From Spirochaetaceae bacterium (GTDB lineage: Bacteria > Spirochaetota > Spirochaetia > Treponematales > Breznakiellaceae), in NCBI GenBank assembly GCA_031279895.1, contig JAITHR010000223.1:1-6123 (forward strand): DNA of 6,123 bases, read 5' to 3'. Both the position numbers and the translations under genes were made by a program. This document shows, piece by piece, positions 1 to 6,122 of the stretch. A model generated the notes under the pieces. It did not search any database and was not told the DNA's origin. It worked only from the letters and a program-made list of their open reading frames with translations. Every line of letters starts with the position of its first letter. Within the stretch, counting starts at the first letter, position 1.

Positions 1-513
1 ACGCTATTCTGTCCGCTTACCGCCCCGCGCCTCTAAGCAGTCAGCGTCCGCTGTGAGCCGCGTCGCAGGAAGCTTTTATGCCACCCGCCGCCGGCGGGCG
101 CAGCCTCCGACGGTTTCAAACAGCGTCCCGCATCGCGTCCTCACGCTATTCTGTCCGCTTCCCGCATCGCGCCCCTAAGCAGTCAGCGTCCGCTGTGAGC
201 CGCGCCGCAGGAAGCTTTTGTGACACCCGCCGCTGGCGGGCGCAGCCTCCGGCTGTTTCAAACGGCTTCCCGCATCGCGCCCTCACGCTATTCTGTCCGC
301 TTACCGCCCCGCGCCCCTAAGCAGTCAGTGTCCGCTGTGAGCCGCGCCGCAGGAAGCTTATGGAACCGTCGGAGACGGCGACGGTTTCAAACGGCTTCCC
401 GAACCGCGTCCTCACGCTATTCTGTCCGCTTACCGCCCCGCGCCTCTAAGCAGTCAGCGTCCGCTGTGAGCCGCGCCGCAGGAAGCTTTTATGCCACCCG
501 CCGCCGGCGGGCG
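1..513. repeat. Tandem array of mosaic 142-bp repeat units
   Basis: Four copies of a unit start at 1, 143, 285 and 414, giving periods of 142, 142 and 129 bp. Each unit has three modules. Module A (75 bp; 1-75, 143-217, 285-359, 414-488) begins ACGCTATTCTGTCCGCTT and ends in AAGCTT; by eye the copies differ at one to about five positions. Module B (25 bp; 76-100, 218-242, 489-513) contains a hairpin with arms CCCGCC and GGCGGG and a 3-nt loop (84-98, 226-240, 497-511). Module C (42 bp; 101-142, 243-284) starts with the core CAGCCTCCGRCNGTTTCAAA. The third unit lacks normal B and C and instead has a shorter segment (360-413) with its own 13-nt hairpin. The array probably continues left of the window. 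Plus-strand open frames here have no start context or family resemblance, so I see no gene. Confidence 0.9.
356..378. repeat. Inverted-orientation repeat core with 5-3-5 hairpin
   Basis: GCTTATGGAA is followed by a 13-nt perfect hairpin with arms CCGTC and GACGG and loop GGA. It replaces modules B and C in the third unit of the left array. The same 10-nt lead and the same hairpin layout recur at 4537-4559 with different arms (CAGCC and GGCTG). The stretch GGAACCGTCGGAG is the reverse complement of part of the core seen at 101-120, apart from the GTTTC end, so this copy lies in the opposite orientation to its neighbours. Confidence 0.7.
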
Positions 514-526
514 GAGGCTGCGGCGA

Positions 527-1351
527 TTAGGTGTGGGCGGTGCCGGGGTTAAGCAGTATCCTGAGATGCTCTCCCAGTACGTCAAAGAGCAGCACGATAA
601 CAAGGAGGCTTAGCCCCGGAAGCGCCGCCAGCCACCAGAGGCCGGAACTTAAGTGCCGCATGGACTCCGAGAGTATGACCCCGATTGCGGGCTGTTCCGG
701 CGAAAGACCGAAGCCGAGAAAGGTGATGGACGCTTCGTGGAGTATCGCGTGGGGGAAGAGGAGCACGCATCCCACGATAAACTGGGGGACGATGTGCGGG
801 AGGATGTGCTTCCGCGCTATCCACCGCGCCCCCCGTCCGCAGGAGCGCGCCGCCGCGATATACGGGGCGTTTTTGAGCGCCAGAGCTTCCGCCCGTATGA
901 CCCGCGCAAGGGACGTCCAGTGGGTTGCGGCAACGCCGATTAACACGCCGGAAAGTCCTTTCCCGACCGCGATGGCGATGAGCGTAAGGAGTACCAGATG
1001 GGGGACACTCATGCAGAGATTGACGAGCCCGTTTACGAGCGCGTCGATTTTCCGACCCAGTATGGCGGCGCCGATACCCAGCACCGCGGCCATCACCGCA
1101 CTCACAAGGGACGCGGCGGCGCCGATGACCACGCTGGTTCCCAACCCTTTCACGGTTCGGGAGAACATATCCCGTCCGAGCCAGTCGGTGCCGAAGAAGT
1201 GCGCTGCTGAGGGCGGCTGGTTTACGGCGCCGAAATCCGGCTCCCACGCGCCCGGGCGCATGGCAAGGCCCTGTATGAAAACCAGCGCCAGTATGAGGCC
1301 GCACCCGCCCAAGGCGATACGCGCCCGAAGGCGCACCGGAAGGCGGGTCAT
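527..1351 (-). CDS. ABC importer permease, OppC/DppC/NikC family
   Basis: Second inner-membrane permease of a peptide/nickel-class (binding-protein-dependent) ABC importer; it would pair with the permease encoded just upstream. It has 274 residues, close to NikC-type proteins. Seen in order: an N-terminal membrane segment (about 11-31); the family motif FGTDWLGRD (53-61) ahead of the transmembrane core; membrane segments near 71-98, 106-128, 132-148, 190-210 and 238-258; an EAA coupling loop (about 155-186, with EALALKNAPYIAAARS) that docks on the ATPase; and FLGFGLSPEQP (211-221), a family signature. The ATG at 1351-1349 is chosen because it overlaps the preceding TGA as ATGA and has AAGGA 9 nt upstream. 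A longer open frame to 1630 only overlaps the neighbour. The gene ends 13 bp from the left repeat array, and no ATPase gene follows within the window. The substrate cannot be read from this protein. Confidence 0.95.
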   Translation of the reverse strand: MTRLPVRLRARIALGGCGLILALVFIQGLAMRPGAWEPDFGAVNQPPSAAHFFGTDWLGRDMFSRTVKGLGTSVVIGAAASLVSAVMAAVLGIGAAILGRKIDALVNGLVNLCMSVPHLVLLTLIAIAVGKGLSGVLIGVAATHWTSLARVIRAEALALKNAPYIAAARSCGRGARWIARKHILPHIVPQFIVGCVLLFPHAILHEASITFLGFGLSPEQPAIGVILSESMRHLSSGLWWLAALPGLSLLVIVLLFDVLGEHLRILLNPGTAHT

Positions 1352-2325
1352 AGTTCGCGGTCCTTGATTTCCGGGTTGACCAGTCGGTACAGCCCGTTGG
1401 CCGCGGTATTGCCGGCAAACACGAAGAAGGCGGAGAAAATCGTGATGCCCAGGAGGAGGGGTATATCGCTCTTCATGCCCGCCATAACCACGGTACGCCC
1501 AAGCCCCGGATACGAGAAGACCTGCTCCGCCAGCACCGATCCGCCGAACAGCTCCGAAAACGAAAGGAACTGGATGGTCAGCGCGGGAAGGGCGATGTTC
1601 CGTATGCCGTGCCGGAAGATGATTGTCCACTTCGATTCTCCCCGCGCCGCCGCGTAGAGCGCGTAGTCCTGTTCCAGCGCCTCGCAGAGTTTCTGGCGGG
1701 TCTGCATGGCCATAGAAGAGATCCCTGAGAGCGTGAGCGCCGCGCAGGGGAGTACGAGGTGCCGCGCCCGATCCGCGAAGGTTATGTCAGCCGCCAGCTT
1801 TCCGGCAGGCGCTGCCAGTCCCAGGGGCAGTACGGGGAAAGCGACCGCGAACGCCAGCATAAGCGCCATTGCCAGCCAGAAGGTCGGGGCGCTGGCAAGC
1901 ACGAGGCACCATGTTTTAATCGCCCGATCCGGCCACCCGCCCCGGTACGCGCCGGCAACAACTCCGAGGGCAAAGCCCAGGAGACCGGAGAACGCCCATG
2001 ACAGGGCCATAAGCGCCGCCGAAAGCACCGCCCGCTCTCGTATGACCTGCAATACCGGCAGACGGAAGAGGGTCGATTCCCCGAAGTCCCCCCGGCAGAG
2101 GTTGCCGAGCCAGGTGAAATACTGGGTTACCGGCGGCTCCCGCAGGCCCCAGCGACGGGCGATGCGCTCCCGCTGTTCGTTTGAGACCGAAGCGTCGTTT
2201 CCCACGTATGCCTGCACCGGATCAATCGGCGAGAGGCGCACGAGCGTGAAAGAGAGGGCCGATACCGCGAGAAACAGCGCCAGTGTTTTTGCCGCGAAGA
2301 TACCCGCGGCCCGGGCCCATCTCAT
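1348..2325 (-). CDS. ABC importer permease, OppB/DppB/NikB family
   Basis: First inner-membrane permease of the same importer, 325 residues. An N-terminal membrane segment (about 9-31) is followed by an extracytoplasmic region with LSPIDPVQAY and the family motif GDFGEST (79-85). Further segments lie near 99-127, 138-168, 188-208, 245-266 and 287-313. The EAA loop (about 215-245, YAAARGESKWTIIFRHGIRN) contacts the nucleotide-binding subunit. EQVFSYPGLGR (267-277) matches the conserved 'E.(I/V)F..PG(L/M)G' family stretch. The ATG at 2325-2323 overlaps the TGA of the binding-protein gene by 4 nt (ATGA) and has a weak GGAAG about 6 nt upstream, which suggests translational coupling. Its own TGA overlaps the next start in the same way. 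A longer frame to 2496 has an N-terminus unlike the family, so it is not used. Confidence 0.95.
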   Translation of the reverse strand: MRWARAAGIFAAKTLALFLAVSALSFTLVRLSPIDPVQAYVGNDASVSNEQRERIARRWGLREPPVTQYFTWLGNLCRGDFGESTLFRLPVLQVIRERAVLSAALMALSWAFSGLLGFALGVVAGAYRGGWPDRAIKTWCLVLASAPTFWLAMALMLAFAVAFPVLPLGLAAPAGKLAADITFADRARHLVLPCAALTLSGISSMAMQTRQKLCEALEQDYALYAAARGESKWTIIFRHGIRNIALPALTIQFLSFSELFGGSVLAEQVFSYPGLGRTVVMAGMKSDIPLLLGITIFSAFFVFAGNTAANGLYRLVNPEIKDREL

Positions 2326-3929
2326 TTGCGCTTCCACTCTTTTACGTTCGAGATGACCGGAAACCCGTGTCCGTGGGGGTGGATGCGCTGGTTTCCGGTA
2401 TCGAGGTTGTCCCGCACGAAGTAGAGGTGGTCGATGTCCACTATCCAGCACCAGCTCGCGTCCCCAAGGCTGGAGAATCCGGTCGTGCCGTCCCACTGGG
2501 CAAGGCGCCAGTTCGCAAGGGCCTCTTCCGGCTTCAGCGCCGCGAGCGCCGCGTCCATATACCGGTCAACCGTCGGGTTTACCGCGTTCGTGAGGTTATT
2601 GAAGCCTTGGGTCGCGTACTTTCCGTAAAACAGGTTATAAATCTCCATCGGGTTGTGGGCGCCCCACCCGAACACGACCGGCGTCTCGTAGCGGATACGG
2701 TAAATGTCGTCCCAGCTCTTGCCAGTGGGTTTGACTTCAATGCCCAGGGCTTTGACCTGCTGGGCGAACTGAAGGGCCACCGCCTGGCGGAGCCCGTCTT
2801 CCGCCGGATACGCCAGGTCAAACGACGCTTTGATTCCGTTTTTCTCCCGTATGCCGTCGCCGTCGCCGTCTATCCAGAGCGCAGCCTCAAGCGCCGCCTG
2901 CTGTCCCGCGACGTCTTTATCCGCGACTTTCGTCTCAGGGTTCCACCAGGGGAGGTTGTCGCACGCGGAATCCGCGCGCCTCCCGTAGCCCCGGAGCGCG
3001 TCCCGCACGATAGCGTCCCGATCGATACCGTAGATAAGAGCTTTGCGGATGGCAATATCGCTCGTAACGTCATGCCCCACCGGTAATCCGTCGGGGTTGC
3101 GCCCGCCCGCCGGCGTAGCCGGAAGGCTTATGCCCCGATTGTCCACGCTGGGGCATCGCAGCAGCGTGTATCCGGGGATGTCCCGCGCCAGGGAGGGAAT
3201 GGTCATGGCCACGTCAACCTCTCCTTTCAGCGCCGCCGCGAGCGCCGCGTCGGTATCATAGAAGAGCAGCGTAATCCGCTTAAACGCGGGCATCCTGCCG
3301 TAATACCCCTCGTTCCGCTCCACGATGAGCTGCTGGCCCTTGTCCCACTGCACGAAAGCATAGGGCCCGGACCCGACCGGCTTCTGTCCGTAAGCCTGCG
3401 GGTTCGCGGTATAGATATGTTCCGGCACAATGCCGATGGTTGCGGTTATGTAGGGGAAGGTTGACATGGGGGATTCCATGACGAACTCCACGGTGGTATC
3501 GTCGATAGCGCGGGCCTCCCGCATACGGGTCAGGTCAACCTCGCTGTCGGTTTGTTTCGCCGTATTATAGGTAAACGACACGTCCCTGGCGGTAACGGGC
3601 TTTCCGTCGGTAAAGCGGGCGTCGGCGCGTATGCGATACGTCCACACGAGCCCGTCGGCACTCACCGCATACTCAACGGCAAGGTCGTTTTCAAAGCCCA
3701 TGTCTTTGTCGAACTCCAAAAGGGTGCTCTGAAAGAGCGGGGACCCGTACTGTCCCCAACCGGTGCAGGGGTCAAAGCCTTCGTCCGGCTCTCCGCCGAT
3801 AACGACGGTAAGTTCGTCAGACGGGGCGGCGCTGGCCGCCGGCGCTTTCTGCTGCGGTTTGTTACAGCTAAGAAGGGCGGGTACGAGGGCTGCGGCGCAG
3901 AGCGCGGCCCTGAAAAACGGCTTTTTCAT
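2322..3929 (-). CDS. Substrate-binding lipoprotein, SBP_bac_5 family
   Basis: Captures the ligand for the importer; expected to be a lipid-anchored extracytoplasmic protein (535 residues, normal for the family). The N-terminus has basic residues, a hydrophobic stretch and a lipobox LLSC with the lipidated Cys at 22, followed by a flexible A/P/Q/K-rich linker to about 38. Family landmarks: VWTYRIRADARFTDGKPV (95-112) with RDVSFTYN after it, VGSGPYAFV (185-193), IRKALIYGIDRDAIV (294-308), and an Asp-rich loop DGDGDGIREKNG (354-365). The C-terminus carries HPHGHG (517-522), three alternating histidines, which I recall from a subset often annotated as nickel transporters. That leaves peptide, nickel or a metal chelate all possible. 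The ATG at 3929-3927 has GGAG 7 nt upstream. This is the first gene of the operon. Confidence 0.93.
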   Translation of the reverse strand: MKKPFFRAALCAAALVPALLSCNKPQQKAPAASAAPSDELTVVIGGEPDEGFDPCTGWGQYGSPLFQSTLLEFDKDMGFENDLAVEYAVSADGLVWTYRIRADARFTDGKPVTARDVSFTYNTAKQTDSEVDLTRMREARAIDDTTVEFVMESPMSTFPYITATIGIVPEHIYTANPQAYGQKPVGSGPYAFVQWDKGQQLIVERNEGYYGRMPAFKRITLLFYDTDAALAAALKGEVDVAMTIPSLARDIPGYTLLRCPSVDNRGISLPATPAGGRNPDGLPVGHDVTSDIAIRKALIYGIDRDAIVRDALRGYGRRADSACDNLPWWNPETKVADKDVAGQQAALEAALWIDGDGDGIREKNGIKASFDLAYPAEDGLRQAVALQFAQQVKALGIEVKPTGKSWDDIYRIRYETPVVFGWGAHNPMEIYNLFYGKYATQGFNNLTNAVNPTVDRYMDAALAALKPEEALANWRLAQWDGTTGFSSLGDASWCWIVDIDHLYFVRDNLDTGNQRIHPHGHGFPVISNVKEWKRK

Positions 3930-3962
3930 AGGTATTCTCCAAAATAAAATACACAGACGTAT

Positions 3963-4004
3963 CGGGAACGAGTTTTTCCCGTATGCACCATACCTTCACG
4001 GTAT
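3963..4004 (-). promoter_or_regulatory. Two small hairpins in the operon leader
   Basis: Read on the minus strand, the leader contains a stem ATACC/GGTAT with a 5-nt loop (4004-3990), then a stem CGGGAA/TTCCCG with a 7-nt loop (3981-3963). They lie 34-75 nt before the start codon of the binding-protein gene. There is no T-tract directly after either stem, so they are not classical intrinsic terminators. They could affect mRNA stability or translation. The regulatory role is inference and the stems are short. Confidence 0.3.
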
Positions 4005-4068
4005 TTCTCTCTGGGAGGAGCGGCACCGCCGCCCGTTTTCAAAGCCGCCTTTCATAGGAGGTACTCCC

Positions 4069-4097
4069 AGTATCCCCTCTTCCCAAAAAATTGTCAA
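4069..4097 (-). promoter_or_regulatory. Putative sigma70-type promoter of the importer operon
   Basis: On the minus strand, TTGACA (4097-4092, a perfect -35 consensus) is followed by a 17-bp spacer and GATACT (4074-4069, 4 of 6 matches to the -10). Transcription would start near 4062, giving a leader of roughly 130 nt before the binding-protein gene. The -35 sits about 10 bp from the edge of the right-hand repeat array. No stronger promoter was seen closer to the gene. Confidence 0.55.
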
Positions 4098-4106
4098 CCC
4101 CCGGCG

Positions 4107-4446
4107 CAGCCTCCGCCGTGTCCCACGGTTTCAGCATGGCCGCAGCCTCCGGCTGTTTCAAGCATGGCCGCGTGTTGTTTCCAAAGGGTGCAACACCGTG
4201 TCCATTGAGCAGTCTGGCTGCTGCCCAGGCGCGGCCAGCCTCCGGCTGTTTCAAGCACTGTTGTTTCTTAAGGGTGCAACACCGTGTCCGGTTACGTTAC
4301 TGGTTGCTGCCCAGGCGCGGCCAGCCTCCGGCTGTTTCAAACATGGCCGCCTGTTGCTTCAAAGTGGTGCAACACCGTGTCCGGTTACTTCGCTGGTTGC
4401 TGCCCAGGCGCGGCTACGCTTCGCGCAGCCTCCGACGGTTTGGAAA
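4107..4446. repeat. Second repeat array, 86-104 bp spacing
   Basis: The core CAGCCTCCGGCTGTTTCAA occurs at 4143-4161, 4236-4254 and 4322-4340, with diverged copies starting at 4107 and 4426, so core-to-core distances are 93, 86 and 104 bp. Each of the three full units also carries GTGCAACACCGTGTCC (4188-4203, 4274-4289, 4367-4382), which contains the small inverted repeat GGTG-CAA-CACC in the second and third units and in the first. Each unit ends in TGCTGCCCAGGCGCGG (4220-4235, 4305-4320, 4398-4413). The core forms a 5-bp hairpin (CAGCC/GGCTG, loop TCC) and is the same motif as in module C of the left array, but the rest of the unit differs. Plus-strand open frames through here change frame between copies and look non-coding. 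Confidence 0.88.
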
Positions 4447-4505
4447 CGGCGCGTGGTGGCCGCGTGGTTTTGGGGCGTAGCGTTGTTCGGAGCGCGTCGT
4501 AAGCG

Positions 4506-4526
4506 GCGCGGCGTGCTTTGCCGCGC
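4506..4526 (-). terminator. Strong GC hairpin just after the LRR gene
   Basis: A perfect 7-bp inverted repeat, GCGCGGC/GCCGCGC with a 7-nt loop, starts 12 nt beyond the stop codon of the LRR gene. Position and strength suit transcription termination or 3'-end protection. No T-tract follows on the minus strand, so a canonical intrinsic terminator is not shown. It could instead belong to the surrounding repeat-rich spacer. Confidence 0.35.
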
Positions 4527-4536
4527 AATGCATGAC

Positions 4537-4559
4537 GCTTATGGAACAGCCGGAGGCTG
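4537..4559. repeat. Inverted repeat-core copy forming the LRR gene 3' end
   Basis: GCTTATGGAA plus a perfect 13-nt hairpin (CAGCC/GGCTG, loop GGA) is the reverse complement of the core found in the arrays and has the same layout as 356-378. Read on the minus strand it encodes the last residues (QPPAVP) and the TAA stop of the LRR protein, so the repeat overlaps coding sequence. Confidence 0.75.
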
Positions 4560-6041
4560 GCCGGCGGGCGGGGCGGCGAGTTCCTGTTTCGCCTTGCCGG
4601 TGAGGGACACGCCCAGCTGCGGAAGCAGGTCCGCCGCGGCCTTATGAATGCCGGTCAGGTTTTCCAGCTCGTCCAGCGTGCAGGGGACGCTTACGGAGGC
4701 GTTGATCCTCCCGTCTCTGGTATTCGCGATATGAAGGCTCATAACATAGCCGGTTCTCGTTTTGAGGATGCTGCCGGTCATAATGTAATCCGTATGGGTA
4801 ACGTGTCCCAGCCGGACTATATCGAGGCTGTCTTCATAGGTCGGATCTATCGTTTCTTGCAGGAGCCTGTCGAGGGTTTCCCGATCAAGCACCTCAATGG
4901 CCGAATACTTTTTGAAGTCCGTAATAAGGGCGCTTTGTACCACCTCGGGCAGCACCGTGGGCAGGTCAACACCCGCCTCCTTATATTTCGACACGAGGAT
5001 AGCGATACTCTTTCCCGCGCCGCCGGTGCCGGTGAAGAGCGGTTCCGCCGCGCTCCCGATACTCCCTTTCGTCCAGGTGTCGGAGGAGCCGTGAGGCCGC
5101 GTATACCTCCCCGCGCCGCTGGTGCCGGCAGCATACTTTGCGCGTAAATCCCCGGGGAAGGCGTTATAAGAAGAAAAATTCGCCTCTCTTATGCCGCTTC
5201 CCGCAGCAAACGTTACGCTCGTAAGGCTCGTACACGCTTCAAACGCCATCGTTTCAATCTTCGTTACCGACGCGGGGATCGTAACGGACCTGAGGCCCGC
5301 GCACTCGGAAAACGCCGCGTAGCTAATTTCAGTAATCGAGTTGGGGAGGTTCGCGCTCTCAAGACGGCTGCCGGCGTAAAACGCCCCGTTCCCGATGGCG
5401 GTTACGCTGGCGGGGATAGTGTATGCTCCTTTCTTTCCCCCGGGGTACGCCGCGAGGGTTTTCTGGTTTTTGGTAAAGAGTACCCCGTCAATGCCGGTGT
5501 AGGCGGTATTGTTCTTATCAACAGTAATGCTCTCAAGGCTCCCGCACCCCCTAAATGCGGCTTCCCCGATGGCGGTAACGCTGTTGGGAATGGTTACGCT
5601 GGCAAGGCTGCCGCACCTCTCAAACGCCCCGTTCCCGATGGCGGTTACGCTGTTGGGAATGGTAATACCGGTAAGGCTCCCGCACCCCCAAAACGCCCCG
5701 TACCCGATGGAGGTTACGCTGTTGGGGATGGTAATACCGGTAAGGCCGCTGCACCAAGCAAACGCATAGTTCCCGATGGCGGTAACGCTGCCGGGGATAG
5801 TTATGCTGGTAAGGCCGCCGCACCCCTGAAACGCATAGTCCCCGATGGCGGTTACCGGCAGGCCCTCAATCGCGGCGGGAATAACCACCGTTCTGGCAGT
5901 GCCGCTGTAGTCTGTGATGGTTATGGCTTGTCCGCTTTTCGTATACCGAAGCCCCTCAGAGGTGGTTTGCGCGTGGATACCGGCCCCCGCGGCAAACGCA
6001 AGAACCGCGGTGCAGAGCGCCCGCAGCAACGGCTTTCTCAT
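4539..6041 (-). CDS. Secreted LRR_5 (BspA-like) protein with CsgG/LpoB-like C-terminal domain
   Basis: A 500-residue exported protein. The N-terminus MRKPLLRALC... is a Sec signal peptide with probable cleavage after IHA (residue 24); there is no lipobox. Residues about 60-275 hold BspA-type leucine-rich repeats, five of them in strict 23-residue register (Phe at 71, 94, 117, 140 and 163), with an inserted VLFTKNQKTLAAYPGGKKG segment (about 187-205) typical of this class. A LRAKY...RYTRPHG linker then leads to a CsgG/LpoB-like domain (about 344-488) with VQSALITDFKKYSAIEVLDR and DYIMTGSI. Such repeats usually act in surface contact or protein binding; the role here is unknown. Related treponemal proteins, as I recall, continue further, whereas this one stops in a Pro/Ala-rich tail made from repeat sequence, so it may be shortened. 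The start at 6041 was chosen for its signal peptide; an ATG at 6053 (4 residues longer) is possible because neither has ideal ribosome-binding spacing. Confidence 0.88.
   Translation of the reverse strand: MRKPLLRALCTAVLAFAAGAGIHAQTTSEGLRYTKSGQAITITDYSGTARTVVIPAAIEGLPVTAIGDYAFQGCGGLTSITIPGSVTAIGNYAFAWCSGLTGITIPNSVTSIGYGAFWGCGSLTGITIPNSVTAIGNGAFERCGSLASVTIPNSVTAIGEAAFRGCGSLESITVDKNNTAYTGIDGVLFTKNQKTLAAYPGGKKGAYTIPASVTAIGNGAFYAGSRLESANLPNSITEISYAAFSECAGLRSVTIPASVTKIETMAFEACTSLTSVTFAAGSGIREANFSSYNAFPGDLRAKYAAGTSGAGRYTRPHGSSDTWTKGSIGSAAEPLFTGTGGAGKSIAILVSKYKEAGVDLPTVLPEVVQSALITDFKKYSAIEVLDRETLDRLLQETIDPTYEDSLDIVRLGHVTHTDYIMTGSILKTRTGYVMSLHIANTRDGRINASVSVPCTLDELENLTGIHKAAADLLPQLGVSLTGKAKQELAAPPAGQPPAVP
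5520..5861 (-). repeat. 69-bp tandem repeats within the LRR gene
   Basis: The string CCCGATGG recurs at 5565, 5634, 5703, 5772 and 5841, exactly 69 bp apart, corresponding to 23-residue LRR units. Long stretches are nearly identical at DNA level (for example the codons for IPNSVTAIG). A further copy near 5391 is out of register because of the inserted segment. Units could be gained or lost in frame by recombination. Confidence 0.88.
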
Positions 6042-6093
6042 ATATCCAATCATTCCCTCTTATCCGCCTTATTCATATTAAAAATAGTATATG

Positions 6094-6122
6094 ACTATAC
6101 CACGCCGTTAGCCGGTTTTCAA
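6094..6122 (-). promoter_or_regulatory. Putative sigma70-type promoter of the LRR gene
   Basis: On the minus strand, TTGAAA (6122-6117, 5 of 6) is followed by a 17-bp spacer and TATAGT (6099-6094, 5 of 6). The predicted start is near 6087, which gives an untranslated leader of about 45 nt. An inverted repeat ATAGT-N5-ACTAT (6098-6084) covers most of the -10 and the predicted start, and could be a regulator site or chance in AT-rich DNA. AGAGGG lies about 13 nt before the chosen ATG. Confidence 0.65.

Noticed and set aside
497..511. CCCGCC/GGCGGG hairpin as the terminator of the importer operon
   Set aside because: The same hairpin is an internal module of each full repeat unit and no T-tract follows on the minus strand, so a dedicated terminator cannot be claimed.
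1..513. CRISPR array
   Set aside because: The units are 129-142 bp and conserved throughout; there are no short repeats separated by unique spacers.
78..552. Two overlapping plus-strand open frames across the left array
   Set aside because: They are translations of the repeat units in different frames, since the 142-bp period is not a multiple of three. They are low in complexity (A/S/R/P rich), have no ribosome-binding site, and the second overlaps the end of the permease gene.
531..1367. 278-codon plus-strand frame opposite the second permease
   Set aside because: Antisense to a clear OppC-family gene; composition (R, P, S and M rich) is typical of a shadow frame.
2283..3086. 267-codon plus-strand frame opposite the binding-protein gene
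   Set aside because: It lies fully antisense to well-supported family coding sequence and has no recognisable domain; GC-rich DNA gives long antisense frames.
4011..4070. CTGGGAG/CTCCCAG inverted repeat as a leader RNA stem
   Set aside because: One arm overlaps the predicted -10 and lies upstream of the expected transcript start, so it would not be in the RNA; the 46-nt separation also makes chance pairing plausible.
4091..4502. Plus-strand open frames with repeated GCFKHG/PASGCF-like peptides in the right array
   Set aside because: The same repeat is read in different frames in successive copies, as expected for open but non-coding GC-rich DNA; no start signals were seen.
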